The notes: generated by a model not told the origin, from the sequence alone. DNA of 10,079 nucleotides from an uncultured Rickettsiales bacterium (GCA_948744995.1 CAPZCD010000042.1:1-10079), one strand, 5' to 3'; positions 1-7,880 are shown, numbered from the stretch's first letter. Made by a program: numbers and translations.

Positions 1-307
1 AAGCAGGGTCATAACTTTCTAGTTCTTCCCTAGCAATATCTATACCTACTTCATCTCCTTCGTCTACTTTTTGAACTATATATGCAATTATTAAGTGTTT
101 TGCACGTATAACACGTTCAGGTACCTCACTCTTTTTAAATAAACCTAGAGCATTACAAAATGTGTCATCACCAATATCGGCTTCAGATTTAACATAATGA
201 CTCCTAGGTTGTAACTCAAACTTTAAAGGTTTTTTGCTACTAGCTTTTGCGTTAGCAGAAAATAATAAAAAAGAAATTAAAAATAAATTTATTATATTTT
301 TTCTCAT
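1..307 (-). CDS. Small secreted protein of unknown function, 5' part only
   Basis: The reading frame starts at the ATG complementary to 305-307 and stays open for 102 codons to the left edge, so the C-terminus is missing. It starts with a clear Sec-type signal peptide: MRKN, a hydrophobic core (about residues 5-17) rich in Leu, Ile and Phe, then SANAKA, with likely signal peptidase I cleavage after ANA (20) or AKA (22). No lipobox cysteine is seen, so an exported soluble periplasmic or secreted protein is expected. The mature part is charged, with a single cysteine (C51), a stretch around 66-80 that looks helical (VIRAKHLIIAYIVQKV) and an acidic stretch at 82-99. I do not recognise the family. 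No good Shine-Dalgarno sequence precedes the ATG. It lies 157 bases downstream of sfsA on the same strand and could be a separate unit. Confidence 0.7.
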   Translation of the reverse strand, partial: MRKNIINLFLISFLLFSANAKASSKKPLKFELQPRSHYVKSEADIGDDTFCNALGLFKKSEVPERVIRAKHLIIAYIVQKVDEGDEVGIDIAREELESYDPA

Positions 308-464
308 ATATATATCAATTAGTTAATAAATATATACAGATACTATAAATAAAATAAAAAAATTCAAGTTAAAATATATGTATATAAGTAAAAAGAGATA
401 TAGTTACTGATTTTTTACCATATAATAACTCTTATGGAAGCTCTGTTATTATGGAACAATAACT
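308..464. other. AT-rich intergenic region between sfsA and the secreted-protein gene
   Basis: The gap holds no ORF or tRNA. Its sfsA-proximal end carries the nested inverted repeats described separately. The rest is almost pure A/T. I saw no convincing -35/-10 pair for the downstream gene and no hairpin followed by a U-run on the minus strand, so whether sfsA transcripts end here is unclear. Confidence 0.6.
418..463 (-). repeat. Three-arm inverted repeat just downstream of sfsA
   Basis: GTTATT at 445-450 can pair with AATAAC at 424-429 (extended by CCAT 418-421 with ATGG 451-454, leaving a two-base bulge) or with AATAAC at 458-463. The two hairpins exclude each other. No U-run follows on the minus strand, so it does not look like a standard intrinsic terminator. 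It may be a 3'-end stabiliser of the sfsA message. The AT-only arms make chance occurrence possible. Confidence 0.4.
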
Positions 465-1202
465 TTACACACAAAACCTCGAATAACCCTTTAAAACAAT
501 ATATTCTGCCGTTATTTCAAAATTAGCCTGCCACAATTCAACCCCCTTAGACACATTTTGCTTTACAATAGTATTAATTTTATCATAATTTTTACTACGT
601 TCAACTACTTTAAAACCTGGATTATCATATATGAAGCAAGTTAGTAAAATAGCCCGTCTATTTTCCCCTAAGCTTTTTCCCAGTTCACTCACATGTTTTA
701 TAAAGCGTTCAGTAGAATTAAAAGGAGTTGATTTTCTGGTTTTCACATAGCTTGGTATATCAACCTGCAGGTGCTGTAACGGCATTTTTACTTCAATATA
801 GGTATTACCAACAAGAAAGTCTAATTTTGACATTCCAATAGTCTGTTCTCTTAAAACCTCATGACTACTGGTATCAATCATATCCTTAAAGGAGTTGTTA
901 ATTAAATAGTATTCAACATATCTATTGATTGCATTTTGGTTAATACCAATCCATTTTTTGTTTTTATCTTCCGGATTATTTAGTGATATAGCTTCAACTG
1001 TATATTGGGTCTTGCGCGAAGTATTTTTTGTTTTAGATAGTAGACAAGGCCTACCACCTATATCAATATTTCCAATACGTCCTGTCGTGGGACAATGGCA
1101 TCTACAAACCTCTCCATTAAGCTCGGTAAAAATAACGAATTGTCCCTTCCTCGATTTTATTATACCATCTGTCAATTTCTGTGGAAAACAAAACTTAAGC
1201 AT
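465..1202 (-). CDS. sfsA: SfsA family protein (DNA/RNA nuclease-like, sugar fermentation stimulation homologue)
   Basis: A protein of 245 residues, close to the roughly 230-240 usual for SfsA. Family hallmarks run in the expected order: RCHCPTTGR (about residues 34-42), the RKTQYTVE stretch (63-70), WIGINQNAINR (84-94), and SKLDFLVGNTYIEVK (125-139), which supplies the D...EVK core of a PD-(D/E)xK-type nuclease fold (D128, E137, K139). KHVSELGK, then RRAILL and GVELWQANFEI, follow as in other SfsA proteins. The segment IPSYVKTRKSTPFNS departs from the common PDAVT-type motif. The start at 1202 is preferred over an in-frame ATG at 1226 because AGGGA precedes it at good spacing and it overlaps the lspA stop by 8 bases (ATGCTTAA), suggesting translational coupling. 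SfsA was first described in E. coli as affecting maltose genes; nucleic-acid binding or cleavage is the better-supported biochemical idea. The cellular role here is unknown. Confidence 0.88.
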   Translation of the reverse strand: MLKFCFPQKLTDGIIKSRKGQFVIFTELNGEVCRCHCPTTGRIGNIDIGGRPCLLSKTKNTSRKTQYTVEAISLNNPEDKNKKWIGINQNAINRYVEYYLINNSFKDMIDTSSHEVLREQTIGMSKLDFLVGNTYIEVKMPLQHLQVDIPSYVKTRKSTPFNSTERFIKHVSELGKSLGENRRAILLTCFIYDNPGFKVVERSKNYDKINTIVKQNVSKGVELWQANFEITAEYIVLKGYSRFCV

Positions 1203-1713
1203 TTTTGTCCCTATAGAATAAATCATAAATCAAGTACAATAAAATGCCTATAAATATGCTACTATCCGCAAAATTAAATGCAGGCCAATGATGTTGTTTA
1301 AAATGAAAATCAACAAAGTCGATAACAGCTCCTCTGAATATTCTATCGGTTATATTTCCGATAGCACCTCCCAAAATGAAAGATAAAGCTACAATATCCG
1401 TTAAAGTATTACTTTTTTTAGCTATCATATATGTAATAAGGCTGGAAATTAGAATATTCACGAATAGCAGTACGTTTGGCATGAATTTTGAGCCATTGAA
1501 TATTCCGAAACTAATTCCACTATTCCACACTAAAATTATATTTAAAAAACTTGAAATTTTTATAAAAAATCTTGATCCATCAGAATTTGTGATAAGAGAA
1601 GTTATTCCATTTAAAACAAGAATTTTTGTTATTTGATCTATGACAACAATTGCTAATGTTATGGTAAGTGATAGTAGCAGAAACCCCCTATTATTAATCG
1701 TTTTTTGTTGCAT
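1195..1713 (-). CDS. lspA: Lipoprotein signal peptidase (signal peptidase II)
   Basis: An inner-membrane aspartyl protease that removes signal peptides from diacylglyceryl-modified prolipoproteins. Its 172 residues are typical for the family. The conserved blocks are all present: DQITK after the first membrane segment (D26-K30), the periplasmic VWNSGISFG block (62-70, family N-x-G), GNITDR (119-124) with catalytic Asp123, VIDFVDF (130-136), and WPAFNFADS (143-151) with catalytic Asp150. Four membrane segments are expected, about 11-31, 80-98, 104-122 and 150-167. The start at 1713 lies within the end of the kinase gene (20-base overlap), with a weak GAG-type ribosome site about nine bases upstream. 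The 3' end overlaps sfsA. Both catalytic aspartates and the fold are intact, so it should be functional. Its presence implies that the organism makes lipoproteins. Confidence 0.97.
   Translation of the reverse strand: MQQKTINNRGFLLLSLTITLAIVVIDQITKILVLNGITSLITNSDGSRFFIKISSFLNIILVWNSGISFGIFNGSKFMPNVLLFVNILISSLITYMIAKKSNTLTDIVALSFILGGAIGNITDRIFRGAVIDFVDFHFKQHHWPAFNFADSSIFIGILLYLIYDLFYRDKNA
1208..1212 (-). promoter_or_regulatory. Ribosome binding site deciding the sfsA start
   Basis: AGGGA on the minus strand, five bases before the ATG at 1202 and inside the end of lspA. The upstream in-frame ATG at 1226 has no comparable purine-rich element, so the shorter protein is favoured. Confidence 0.6.
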
Positions 1714-3061
1714 ATTTTTTACTCTTTATTGGTATTATTAAAATTACACATAACCCACCTAGCTTTTTAGATCTTACAAAATGAACCTTACCATTATGCA
1801 TATCTACTATATGCTGGACTATTGATAGACCAAGCCCAATATTCTCTTTTTTTGAGCTATAATACGGTTTTCTAACTTTTTTTAGTAAATCGGTTGTTAG
1901 ACCAATACCATCATCTTCCACTTTAACTACCAATTGTTTCTGGCTAGTTTCTACGTCCAGGTGTATTCTTGATACTCTATATCTTAAGGAGTTATTTATA
2001 AGATTATTTATACATCTTTTAAACAAATCACTTTTGATATAGATATATTTGCTATTGGTTTTGTAAGAAATATCTATGTTTTTATACCCACTTCTTTTAT
2101 AGTCAAAAACTATCCCATCAAAAAATTCGGTAACATCTACCAGTTCGCGATTACCAATAATTTCCCCTTTAGCAAAGGATAAATATTCGTTTATCATTTT
2201 TTCCATTTCATCCAGGTCTTGTCTAAAAAAATCAGCTGTTTCCTTGTCATCAACAAATTCAGTTTGTAGTTTCATTCTTGTAACTGGAGTTCTAAGGTCA
2301 TGCGATATTTGCGCGAGCATTGTAGTTCTTGAATTAATAAGGCCTTTTATTTTTTTTACTAAATTCAAAAAGGCAAAACCAACTTCTCTTATTTCATCTG
2401 CTCCTGTTGGCTTAAAGTATACATTATCTTTCTCCAAATAGGAAAAATCATTTGCAAAATCTTTTAGTATTTTTATTGATTTAACCTGATTTTTCACAAA
2501 AAAATATGCTATAATAGCTATTAAAATGAAAGCTAGGACATTCCAAAAAACCATCAAACTAATTCTTGAGATTATCAAATAACTCTTTCCGATGTTAAAT
2601 TCCAGTATATCTTCTCCTTCTTTAAGAAAAATTTTATAATTATCAGTATTATTTACGAAATTAACTATTGGTAAGTTATAATCTTTCAGCTTACTTTTTA
2701 GATATTTTGTTGGTCTAAATATGATATATTTCTTATAATTTTTAAATTCTAGCATATTTTCTTCTAAGCTAAGATTATCGGTAATGTTAACCTCTATTCT
2801 GTTAGAGAGATTAACATTCAATAAAAGTTTATGTCTACTGCATTCAGGAGCTAAACATTTTCTGTATTTTTCTCTAATTTCGGCAATTTCCCGCACAAGA
2901 TTATCTATATTATTTCTTGACATTCTATCCCAATATCTTTGAGAGAAAATATAAAACGACGATAGTTGTAACAAAAACATAGGTAACAACACTAAAAGCA
3001 TAAAACGCGACATTAGTGTTGTCGGAGCTATTATTTTGAATAAATTCCTAATTCTACCCAT
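1694..3061 (-). CDS. envZ: EnvZ-like transmembrane sensor histidine kinase
   Basis: A membrane sensor kinase of 455 residues. Membrane segments lie at about 18-40 and 162-189 and frame a periplasmic sensor loop of about 120 residues. A HAMP linker follows (about 190-243), then the dimerisation/phosphoacceptor helix with the H-box SHDLRTPVTRMKLQTEF (phospho-accepting His254), which closely resembles EnvZ. The ATPase domain has the N-box NNLINNSLR (352-360), the G1 box VEDDGIGL (381-388) and GLGLS (409-413). All catalytic motifs are intact. The N-terminal lead-in (PTTLMSRFMLLVLLPMFLLQL) is in the style of alphaproteobacterial EnvZ proteins. Two cysteines in the sensor loop (C69, C74) could form a disulfide. 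No response regulator lies next to it; the partner is probably an OmpR-type regulator elsewhere. The start codon shares one base with the fzlA stop (TAATG). Membership of the EnvZ subfamily is by motif resemblance, and the signal sensed is unknown. Confidence 0.85.
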   Translation of the reverse strand: MGRIRNLFKIIAPTTLMSRFMLLVLLPMFLLQLSSFYIFSQRYWDRMSRNNIDNLVREIAEIREKYRKCLAPECSRHKLLLNVNLSNRIEVNITDNLSLEENMLEFKNYKKYIIFRPTKYLKSKLKDYNLPIVNFVNNTDNYKIFLKEGEDILEFNIGKSYLIISRISLMVFWNVLAFILIAIIAYFFVKNQVKSIKILKDFANDFSYLEKDNVYFKPTGADEIREVGFAFLNLVKKIKGLINSRTTMLAQISHDLRTPVTRMKLQTEFVDDKETADFFRQDLDEMEKMINEYLSFAKGEIIGNRELVDVTEFFDGIVFDYKRSGYKNIDISYKTNSKYIYIKSDLFKRCINNLINNSLRYRVSRIHLDVETSQKQLVVKVEDDGIGLTTDLLKKVRKPYYSSKKENIGLGLSIVQHIVDMHNGKVHFVRSKKLGGLCVILIIPIKSKKYATKND

Positions 3062-3756
3062 TAAAAATCCAATTCGCTATAAAATTTAGAGGGTTTGTAG
3101 CCGGGTATTTTATCAAAAAGAATATTTCTAAAACCTTTTTTAGATTTTATTACTCTGTACCATTCTCTCATTTTTATATATCTATTCCAATCTATATATC
3201 CTAAGTAATCTACTATGGATAATTGCGTTGCAGCTGCTATATCTGCAATTGTGAAAATTTCTGAAGCTATCCACCTATGTTTGCTGAGTAGGTATTCTAT
3301 GTATTTTATATGTAGCTCCAGATTTTTTAACGCTACATTCAACTTATCCATATTAGTATTATTGATACCATTTAACGTATTTAAAAACGTTTCTTCTATT
3401 ATATATCTTGAGACATCCTGGTAGAATTTTTTATCAAACCACATATGAAGTCTTTGTATCTCATATTTTTCCTTTGAATTACTACCTAAAAAATCAAAAT
3501 AATCCAATTCGTTTCTGTCATGTTCTTCATTTGCTATGTATTCGCAGATTAAGTAACTATCACATATTACCTCTTTTGTTTTTAGGTTTTTTAGCACCGG
3601 AGTTTCGTTTGCAGGATTTAGCTTTAAAAATTCCTTATTTCTCAACCAAAATTTAACATCTGTAATTTGATAATCCAGTTCCATCTCGTCAAGATAAAAT
3701 CTAACTTTTCTTGAGAATGGGCAAAAAACAGAGTCATAAAGTACATATTTGGACAT
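3061..3756 (-). CDS. fzlA: FzlA, glutathione-S-transferase-like FtsZ-binding division protein
   Basis: A GST-fold protein of 231 residues. The N-terminal thioredoxin-like domain (about 1-78) has CPFSRKVRF (12-20), LNPANETPVL (46-55) and DSYLICEYI (66-74). The helical C-terminal domain carries RLHMWFDKKF (102-111), FTIADIAAATQLSIVDYLG (168-186) and the tail GFRNILFDKIPGYKP...FYSELDF. This tail and the WFDKKF and LSIVDYLG blocks match alphaproteobacterial FzlA (family tail of the form IPG.RP..HYADLDF) better than detoxifying GSTs. In Caulobacter, FzlA binds FtsZ, shapes filament curvature and is needed for constriction; it is not thought to act as a glutathione transferase. It heads the chain fzlA-kinase-lspA-sfsA and shares one base with the kinase start. 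No clear Shine-Dalgarno sequence precedes the ATG, but the N-terminus fits the family. A generic GST function remains a weaker alternative. Confidence 0.88.
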   Translation of the reverse strand: MSKYVLYDSVFCPFSRKVRFYLDEMELDYQITDVKFWLRNKEFLKLNPANETPVLKNLKTKEVICDSYLICEYIANEEHDRNELDYFDFLGSNSKEKYEIQRLHMWFDKKFYQDVSRYIIEETFLNTLNGINNTNMDKLNVALKNLELHIKYIEYLLSKHRWIASEIFTIADIAAATQLSIVDYLGYIDWNRYIKMREWYRVIKSKKGFRNILFDKIPGYKPSKFYSELDF

Positions 3757-3924
3757 GGCTAAGGGTAATTACATTTATACATTTGCTGTTATGATAATTA
3801 TTAAAATAAAATAGTCTACTTTTTTGAAGTATTGGGTTTTAAGCCAATTTTATTGTTATATTAATAAATTAAATCTCCTTTCTATTGTTCACATAAAAAT
3901 ATATAATTCTGTGGATAGGACCTA
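3757..3924. other. Intergenic region between the GTA tail gene and fzlA
   Basis: This 168-base AT-rich gap presumably holds the promoter of the fzlA chain. An AAAGGAGA ribosome-site-like element occurs on the minus strand near 3875-3882, but no usable start codon follows, so it may be a remnant or chance. I saw no intrinsic terminator for the GTA gene and no confident -35/-10 pair. Confidence 0.5.
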
Positions 3925-6900
3925 TTAAACTACTACCTCAACCCATTCCCCATTCCCATACAACTCATTCCTATGACAAATTTTTACCATTATACACCCT
4001 AAATCAACTTCATTATTTAGTCCAAATTCACTTATATCAAAACTAATACTCCTATCCTTAGTATAGAAAGTTTTTAAAATGTTATTATTTGACAGTAACT
4101 GTATACAAAATTCCCCATTCTTCTCAGGTGAGACATAGTCAATATTATCAATCCAATTTCTATATCCTCTACCTTTTTCCTCCCATCTGGCCGAAAGTAA
4201 ATTACCTTCTAGTTTGGCTACTGTATGGCATACTCTCAAAGGCTTTAGATTAGTTCCTATTAATTCATAAAATATAGCATCAGCATCAGAGATATTGGTA
4301 TCAAAAGTAACAGCCTTATACAGATAACTATTTTTTATCTTGTCAGATGCGAATTCCTGCGTTATAACTCTATCATCTAAAACTAAAAATTTATCATTTT
4401 TCTTATGTTTATTAATTTCATCTTCCGTATCAAACAAACCTCTAATTAAATTAAATATCCTATATAGACCATTTTCCAGTAGTTCCACGTTTTTAAACCT
4501 AATTATTTCATTACCATATAAAGCTGTATTTTTACCATTAAACATCTCCTGATTTGATATATTAATCAACCTGTTATCATCAACATTACCATGGAAAGAA
4601 ATAATCAGTTCATTCTTATTATCAAAATAATAAGGTTTTGCATTTTGCGGAATGTTTATAACTTTTCCAAGTAAATAATTTTCGGTGGTTCCTCCTATTT
4701 TTATATATGATCTGGAACCATTATCAGAATAGTAGAGGCTACAGCCCGACCAATTGCTAAATTCCCCACTAAGTGAAAACAAAACATGAATTTTATCAAG
4801 CATATTATCATTTATCGCTGGTATTTCAAATATATTCAGGTAGGTTTTTCCAGCTTCTGATAACAGCTGCAGATTTGGATTTAGTGGCCTTTTATCAACA
4901 TAGTCGTAGATGGTACTATCAAATAACACGGCGTTTATTTTTACCATCAGATTTTCAATGTCTACAGTTTTTATCTTCAAAATTACTGAATTGTTATCAT
5001 CTATATTTATTTTTACCAGATCTGATGCAGTTAAATATAAATATCTAATAGGTAAGCAAAAATTGAATTCCAGCCGCTCTAACCATAGCAAATAGAGAGA
5101 TATTTCGGCTATATTTCTAGCTTTTTCAGAATCTAAAACTATAGGTAATGTATCAATCTCAATTTTATTACTTTCCACACAATCTCTTTCGGCATAAACC
5201 GAACTTGTATCATAATCGTTATTTTTATCTAGAAAAATCAGATTTAATTTCTTTGGTAGTTCATTATTTCCTAGACTATCTATTTTGATGTAATTATTAT
5301 CACCATTTGTTCCAAAATTTACTAATGAATTCTTATCTAATTCCACTATAGGCTGGTTTTTTCTAAAACTTTTTTTATTGGAAATAAAGCTAATTTTGCC
5401 ATTTTTTTCCACACAATCAAAAAAATAAACCTTCTGTAATATATACAGAGCATCTACAATAGAAATGCTATTATTTATAACAAAACCATCAACAAATTCA
5501 TCTATTTCAACATTTTCTATAATATCAGTATTTATTTCGGCATCTTTTAGCAGTTGGTAAATAAGAACATTAGCATTAGATATTCCAACTTTTCCATTTA
5601 GCGCATAGTCATATTTCCACTTCGTTCCATCCAACCAAATATCTGTCCTGTTCGGATAAAATGGATAAGGTCGCACATCCCAACAGTATAGTATCTTATT
5701 CTCTATAAATTCAATATTTTTGAATAGTTCCTCTGTAGCTTCTATAGCCATCCTTTGAGCGAAAAAATCACTACTACCAAGCGAATATTTGGGAAAATCA
5801 CCTGCTTTTTTATAGGGTTCGTTAGTGCAAGCATCTATAGAACAAAAGCCATACTCTGTAAACCATATTTTTTTACTCCTTGGTATCCAAGGTGATATTT
5901 CACCATTCGGGTTAGTATGTCTATTCGTCCACCAATATTCTATATTTTTATATGCATATTTACTTTCTATTGGTTCCTGTTTTCCATTAAAATATACATA
6001 ATCGTAACCTTCTCCACTCTTCCATCCGCTTTTTATGATATCTTTTGTTATACTATCCTGTGGTAAATTTGTCAGAGGAAAATAGGCATTTATTCCAATA
6101 AAATCAATATTTTCATTAGCCCAAAGTTTATCCAGTGCATACCAATTATTTATATTGTGGTATTCTTTATAATCGGCAGCATAGCTTATCAGAACATTAT
6201 TTCCTAAAATCTCTCTTATAATCCCAGCTAATTCTATTAATTCATCAATAGCCGGAAAATTATTATTTTCATCTTTTATAGATGTTATACCACATAATTC
6301 GCTTCCGATGATGAATATATCCACATAACCTTTTAGTAGGTTTGCATAGTGTTTTATATATTCGTTATAACCATTATTTTTCGTAAAAAATGACTTAACA
6401 GCCGAACTATTGCCACTTAATAGCTTGCTAGATGGTATAGTTTCCATATCCATTAAAAGTTTTGGATGGAATATAGTTTTTTTGCCTTTAGTTTTTAGCT
6501 CTTTAAAAAATCCGAGTATACTTGAATCGCTGGTTGTACCACCATTAAATCTAAAAGTTCCATCAGAATTTTTACCCAACATTGGTGTGTTGTATCTATT
6601 CCACTTATTTCCGATAACATAAGCATCCGGTCTTGTAAAAATTGGATAATTGGTAGGAAAATAATTAAATTCAACTCTTGGTTCAATAGAACAGCTGCTA
6701 ATATCCAGACTGTTTCCAAAAAATGCTATTTGTGGAGCTATAAATTCACAATTTTTAAATTCCTCAAAAAATTGATTAAGAGATAGCAATCCATCAGCCA
6801 TTTTGCTGTTATTGTTGTTGTTTAATTGATACCATATACCCTCAACGTTTTCCAGTTCGTCCGGGTCAAATTGTTCCCCAGCTTTATATTGGATAGCACA

Positions 6901-7596
6901 ATCATAGATGTATTCACCCGCACAAGGAGCAAAATTTATACCTTTTATACAATTTTCCAAACTAGTTTCATCATCGGCATTTATTTCGTTTTTTCGCGTG
7001 ACTTCAAATAGAAAATTTGGTATTCGGTTGTTAAATTCACTAAGCGGGAAATTTTCAAAAACTATGTAGCATATATCTCTATAGGATGGTGTTTTACCAA
7101 CTCCATTAACCGCTTCTATGAGAGAATCCGGCTCTTGATCACTTGTACCCTTGTAAAATCTGTATTGATACTTACTCAAATCCAGTAGGGTTGTATCGGC
7201 CCAAACATTATTTAGTTTGTAGATTTCTCCTTTACATATAGCTACGGCGAAACTTAAGAAATAAAAGTAATCTATGCTGGTTTGCTTTATTTTTTGGCCT
7301 TTTCCTATCTTTATGGTTGTGGTGTTATCATTTGAAATCTCTTGAACTTCCCCAAGCCATATTATATTTCCTGCTAGCTTATTTATGCCGTATACGATTG
7401 GGATAATTTTGTTATAAGTTGAAGTTTGAAGCGATATTTCCGATAATTTTCCGCTTATTTTGTCTTTTTTCCATATTGTTTCGTCTTTTGTGTAATTTAG
7501 TAACTGGCCGAATGGAGAAGAGTTAAATTTGTTAATTATGCTATTTTTTCTGCTATTTATAGTATTTAAAGCTTGTGTGAAAATAAAAGTTGTCAT
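3925..7596 (-). CDS. GTA-type tail-tip protein with TIM-barrel-like and phage-tail domains (RcGTA gp15 / 'megatron' homologue)
   Basis: An intact 1223-residue protein matching the large tail protein of the Rhodobacter gene transfer agent family. The N-terminal block ISLQTSTYNKIIPIVYG (about 54-70), followed by LAGNIIWLGEVQE, is typical. The central GTA TIM-barrel-like domain (about 270-690) carries GSELCGIT (431-438), ISYAADYKEYH (470-480), IDFIGINAYFPL (497-508), IWFTEYGFCSID (577-588), YCWDVRPYPFYP (637-648) and LNGKVG (666-671). E433 and E581 sit where a glycoside-hydrolase acid pair would be, which is consistent with peptidoglycan or surface glycan contact but unproven. A phage-tail hub domain follows (about 700-900), then a beta-rich C-terminal region. 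In the GTA particle this protein forms the tail tip and cell-penetrating part. The Gly-rich hydrophobic N-terminus usual in relatives is replaced by a polar, Asn/Lys/Ser-rich stretch. No neighbouring GTA genes are in the window. The start has no clear Shine-Dalgarno sequence. The lack of any frameshift over 3.7 kb argues for selection. Confidence 0.93.
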   Translation of the reverse strand: MTTFIFTQALNTINSRKNSIINKFNSSPFGQLLNYTKDETIWKKDKISGKLSEISLQTSTYNKIIPIVYGINKLAGNIIWLGEVQEISNDNTTTIKIGKGQKIKQTSIDYFYFLSFAVAICKGEIYKLNNVWADTTLLDLSKYQYRFYKGTSDQEPDSLIEAVNGVGKTPSYRDICYIVFENFPLSEFNNRIPNFLFEVTRKNEINADDETSLENCIKGINFAPCAGEYIYDCAIQYKAGEQFDPDELENVEGIWYQLNNNNNSKMADGLLSLNQFFEEFKNCEFIAPQIAFFGNSLDISSCSIEPRVEFNYFPTNYPIFTRPDAYVIGNKWNRYNTPMLGKNSDGTFRFNGGTTSDSSILGFFKELKTKGKKTIFHPKLLMDMETIPSSKLLSGNSSAVKSFFTKNNGYNEYIKHYANLLKGYVDIFIIGSELCGITSIKDENNNFPAIDELIELAGIIREILGNNVLISYAADYKEYHNINNWYALDKLWANENIDFIGINAYFPLTNLPQDSITKDIIKSGWKSGEGYDYVYFNGKQEPIESKYAYKNIEYWWTNRHTNPNGEISPWIPRSKKIWFTEYGFCSIDACTNEPYKKAGDFPKYSLGSSDFFAQRMAIEATEELFKNIEFIENKILYCWDVRPYPFYPNRTDIWLDGTKWKYDYALNGKVGISNANVLIYQLLKDAEINTDIIENVEIDEFVDGFVINNSISIVDALYILQKVYFFDCVEKNGKISFISNKKSFRKNQPIVELDKNSLVNFGTNGDNNYIKIDSLGNNELPKKLNLIFLDKNNDYDTSSVYAERDCVESNKIEIDTLPIVLDSEKARNIAEISLYLLWLERLEFNFCLPIRYLYLTASDLVKINIDDNNSVILKIKTVDIENLMVKINAVLFDSTIYDYVDKRPLNPNLQLLSEAGKTYLNIFEIPAINDNMLDKIHVLFSLSGEFSNWSGCSLYYSDNGSRSYIKIGGTTENYLLGKVINIPQNAKPYYFDNKNELIISFHGNVDDNRLINISNQEMFNGKNTALYGNEIIRFKNVELLENGLYRIFNLIRGLFDTEDEINKHKKNDKFLVLDDRVITQEFASDKIKNSYLYKAVTFDTNISDADAIFYELIGTNLKPLRVCHTVAKLEGNLLSARWEEKGRGYRNWIDNIDYVSPEKNGEFCIQLLSNNNILKTFYTKDRSISFDISEFGLNNEVDLGCIMVKICHRNELYGNGEWVEVVV

Positions 7597-7771
7597 ATAA
7601 TGTAATCTTTGGAACTATTTAGAAAAATATATAGGGGTGTTTTGTTTTAGGGGAGTATTTATAAAAAAATAATAAAAAATAAAATTTTTTTTACAAAAAA
7701 TGGTATAAAATTTTTGTGGTGTGTTTTCAAATATAACAAAATTCAAATTGTAATTTTATTGATGCAGCTAG
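7597..7771. other. AT-rich divergent intergenic region upstream of the rRNA promoter
   Basis: This stretch separates the GTA start from the 16S promoter and has long A- and T-tracts around 7664-7722. The part just upstream of 7772 is A/T rich and could act as an UP element for the rRNA promoter. I could not place a convincing minus-strand promoter for the GTA gene in it. No ORF is supported. Confidence 0.45.
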
Positions 7772-7800
7772 TTGACATTTAGTAAAATATATGTTATAAT
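7772..7800 (+). promoter_or_regulatory. Perfect-consensus sigma-70 promoter of the 16S rRNA unit (P1)
   Basis: TTGACA (7772-7777), a spacer of exactly 17 bases, then TATAAT (7795-7800), with AT-rich sequence upstream and CCC just after the -10 box. Transcription should begin near 7807, giving a leader of about 290 bases. It lies outside the 5' arm of the 16S processing stem, as the main rRNA promoter should. Confidence 0.88.
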
Positions 7801-7851
7801 TATCCCTGTAAGGCGATATTTCTATAAATAACAATTTATTAATTAATGTTA

Positions 7852-7880
7852 CCACGTCATTCTGTGTCGTGGGATTTTTT
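7852..7880 (+). terminator. Terminator-like hairpin inside the 16S leader
   Basis: CCACG (7852-7856) pairs with CGTGG (7868-7872) around an 11-base loop, and GA plus six Ts follow at once (7875-7880). This is the form of a short intrinsic terminator on the plus strand. It sits about 45-75 bases after the predicted P1 start and before the 16S gene. It may be an attenuator, the 3' end of a small RNA, or a harmless leader hairpin. The stem is only 5 bp. Confidence 0.5.

Noticed and set aside
6495..6719. 74-codon minus-strand ORF inside the GTA gene in another frame
   Set aside because: It is a shadow of the long frame; the TIM-barrel protein frame runs through uninterrupted.
925..7011. Plus-strand ORFs of 60-98 codons opposite sfsA, lspA, the kinase, fzlA and the GTA gene
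   Set aside because: Each lies antisense to a well-supported gene and shows no family motif of its own.
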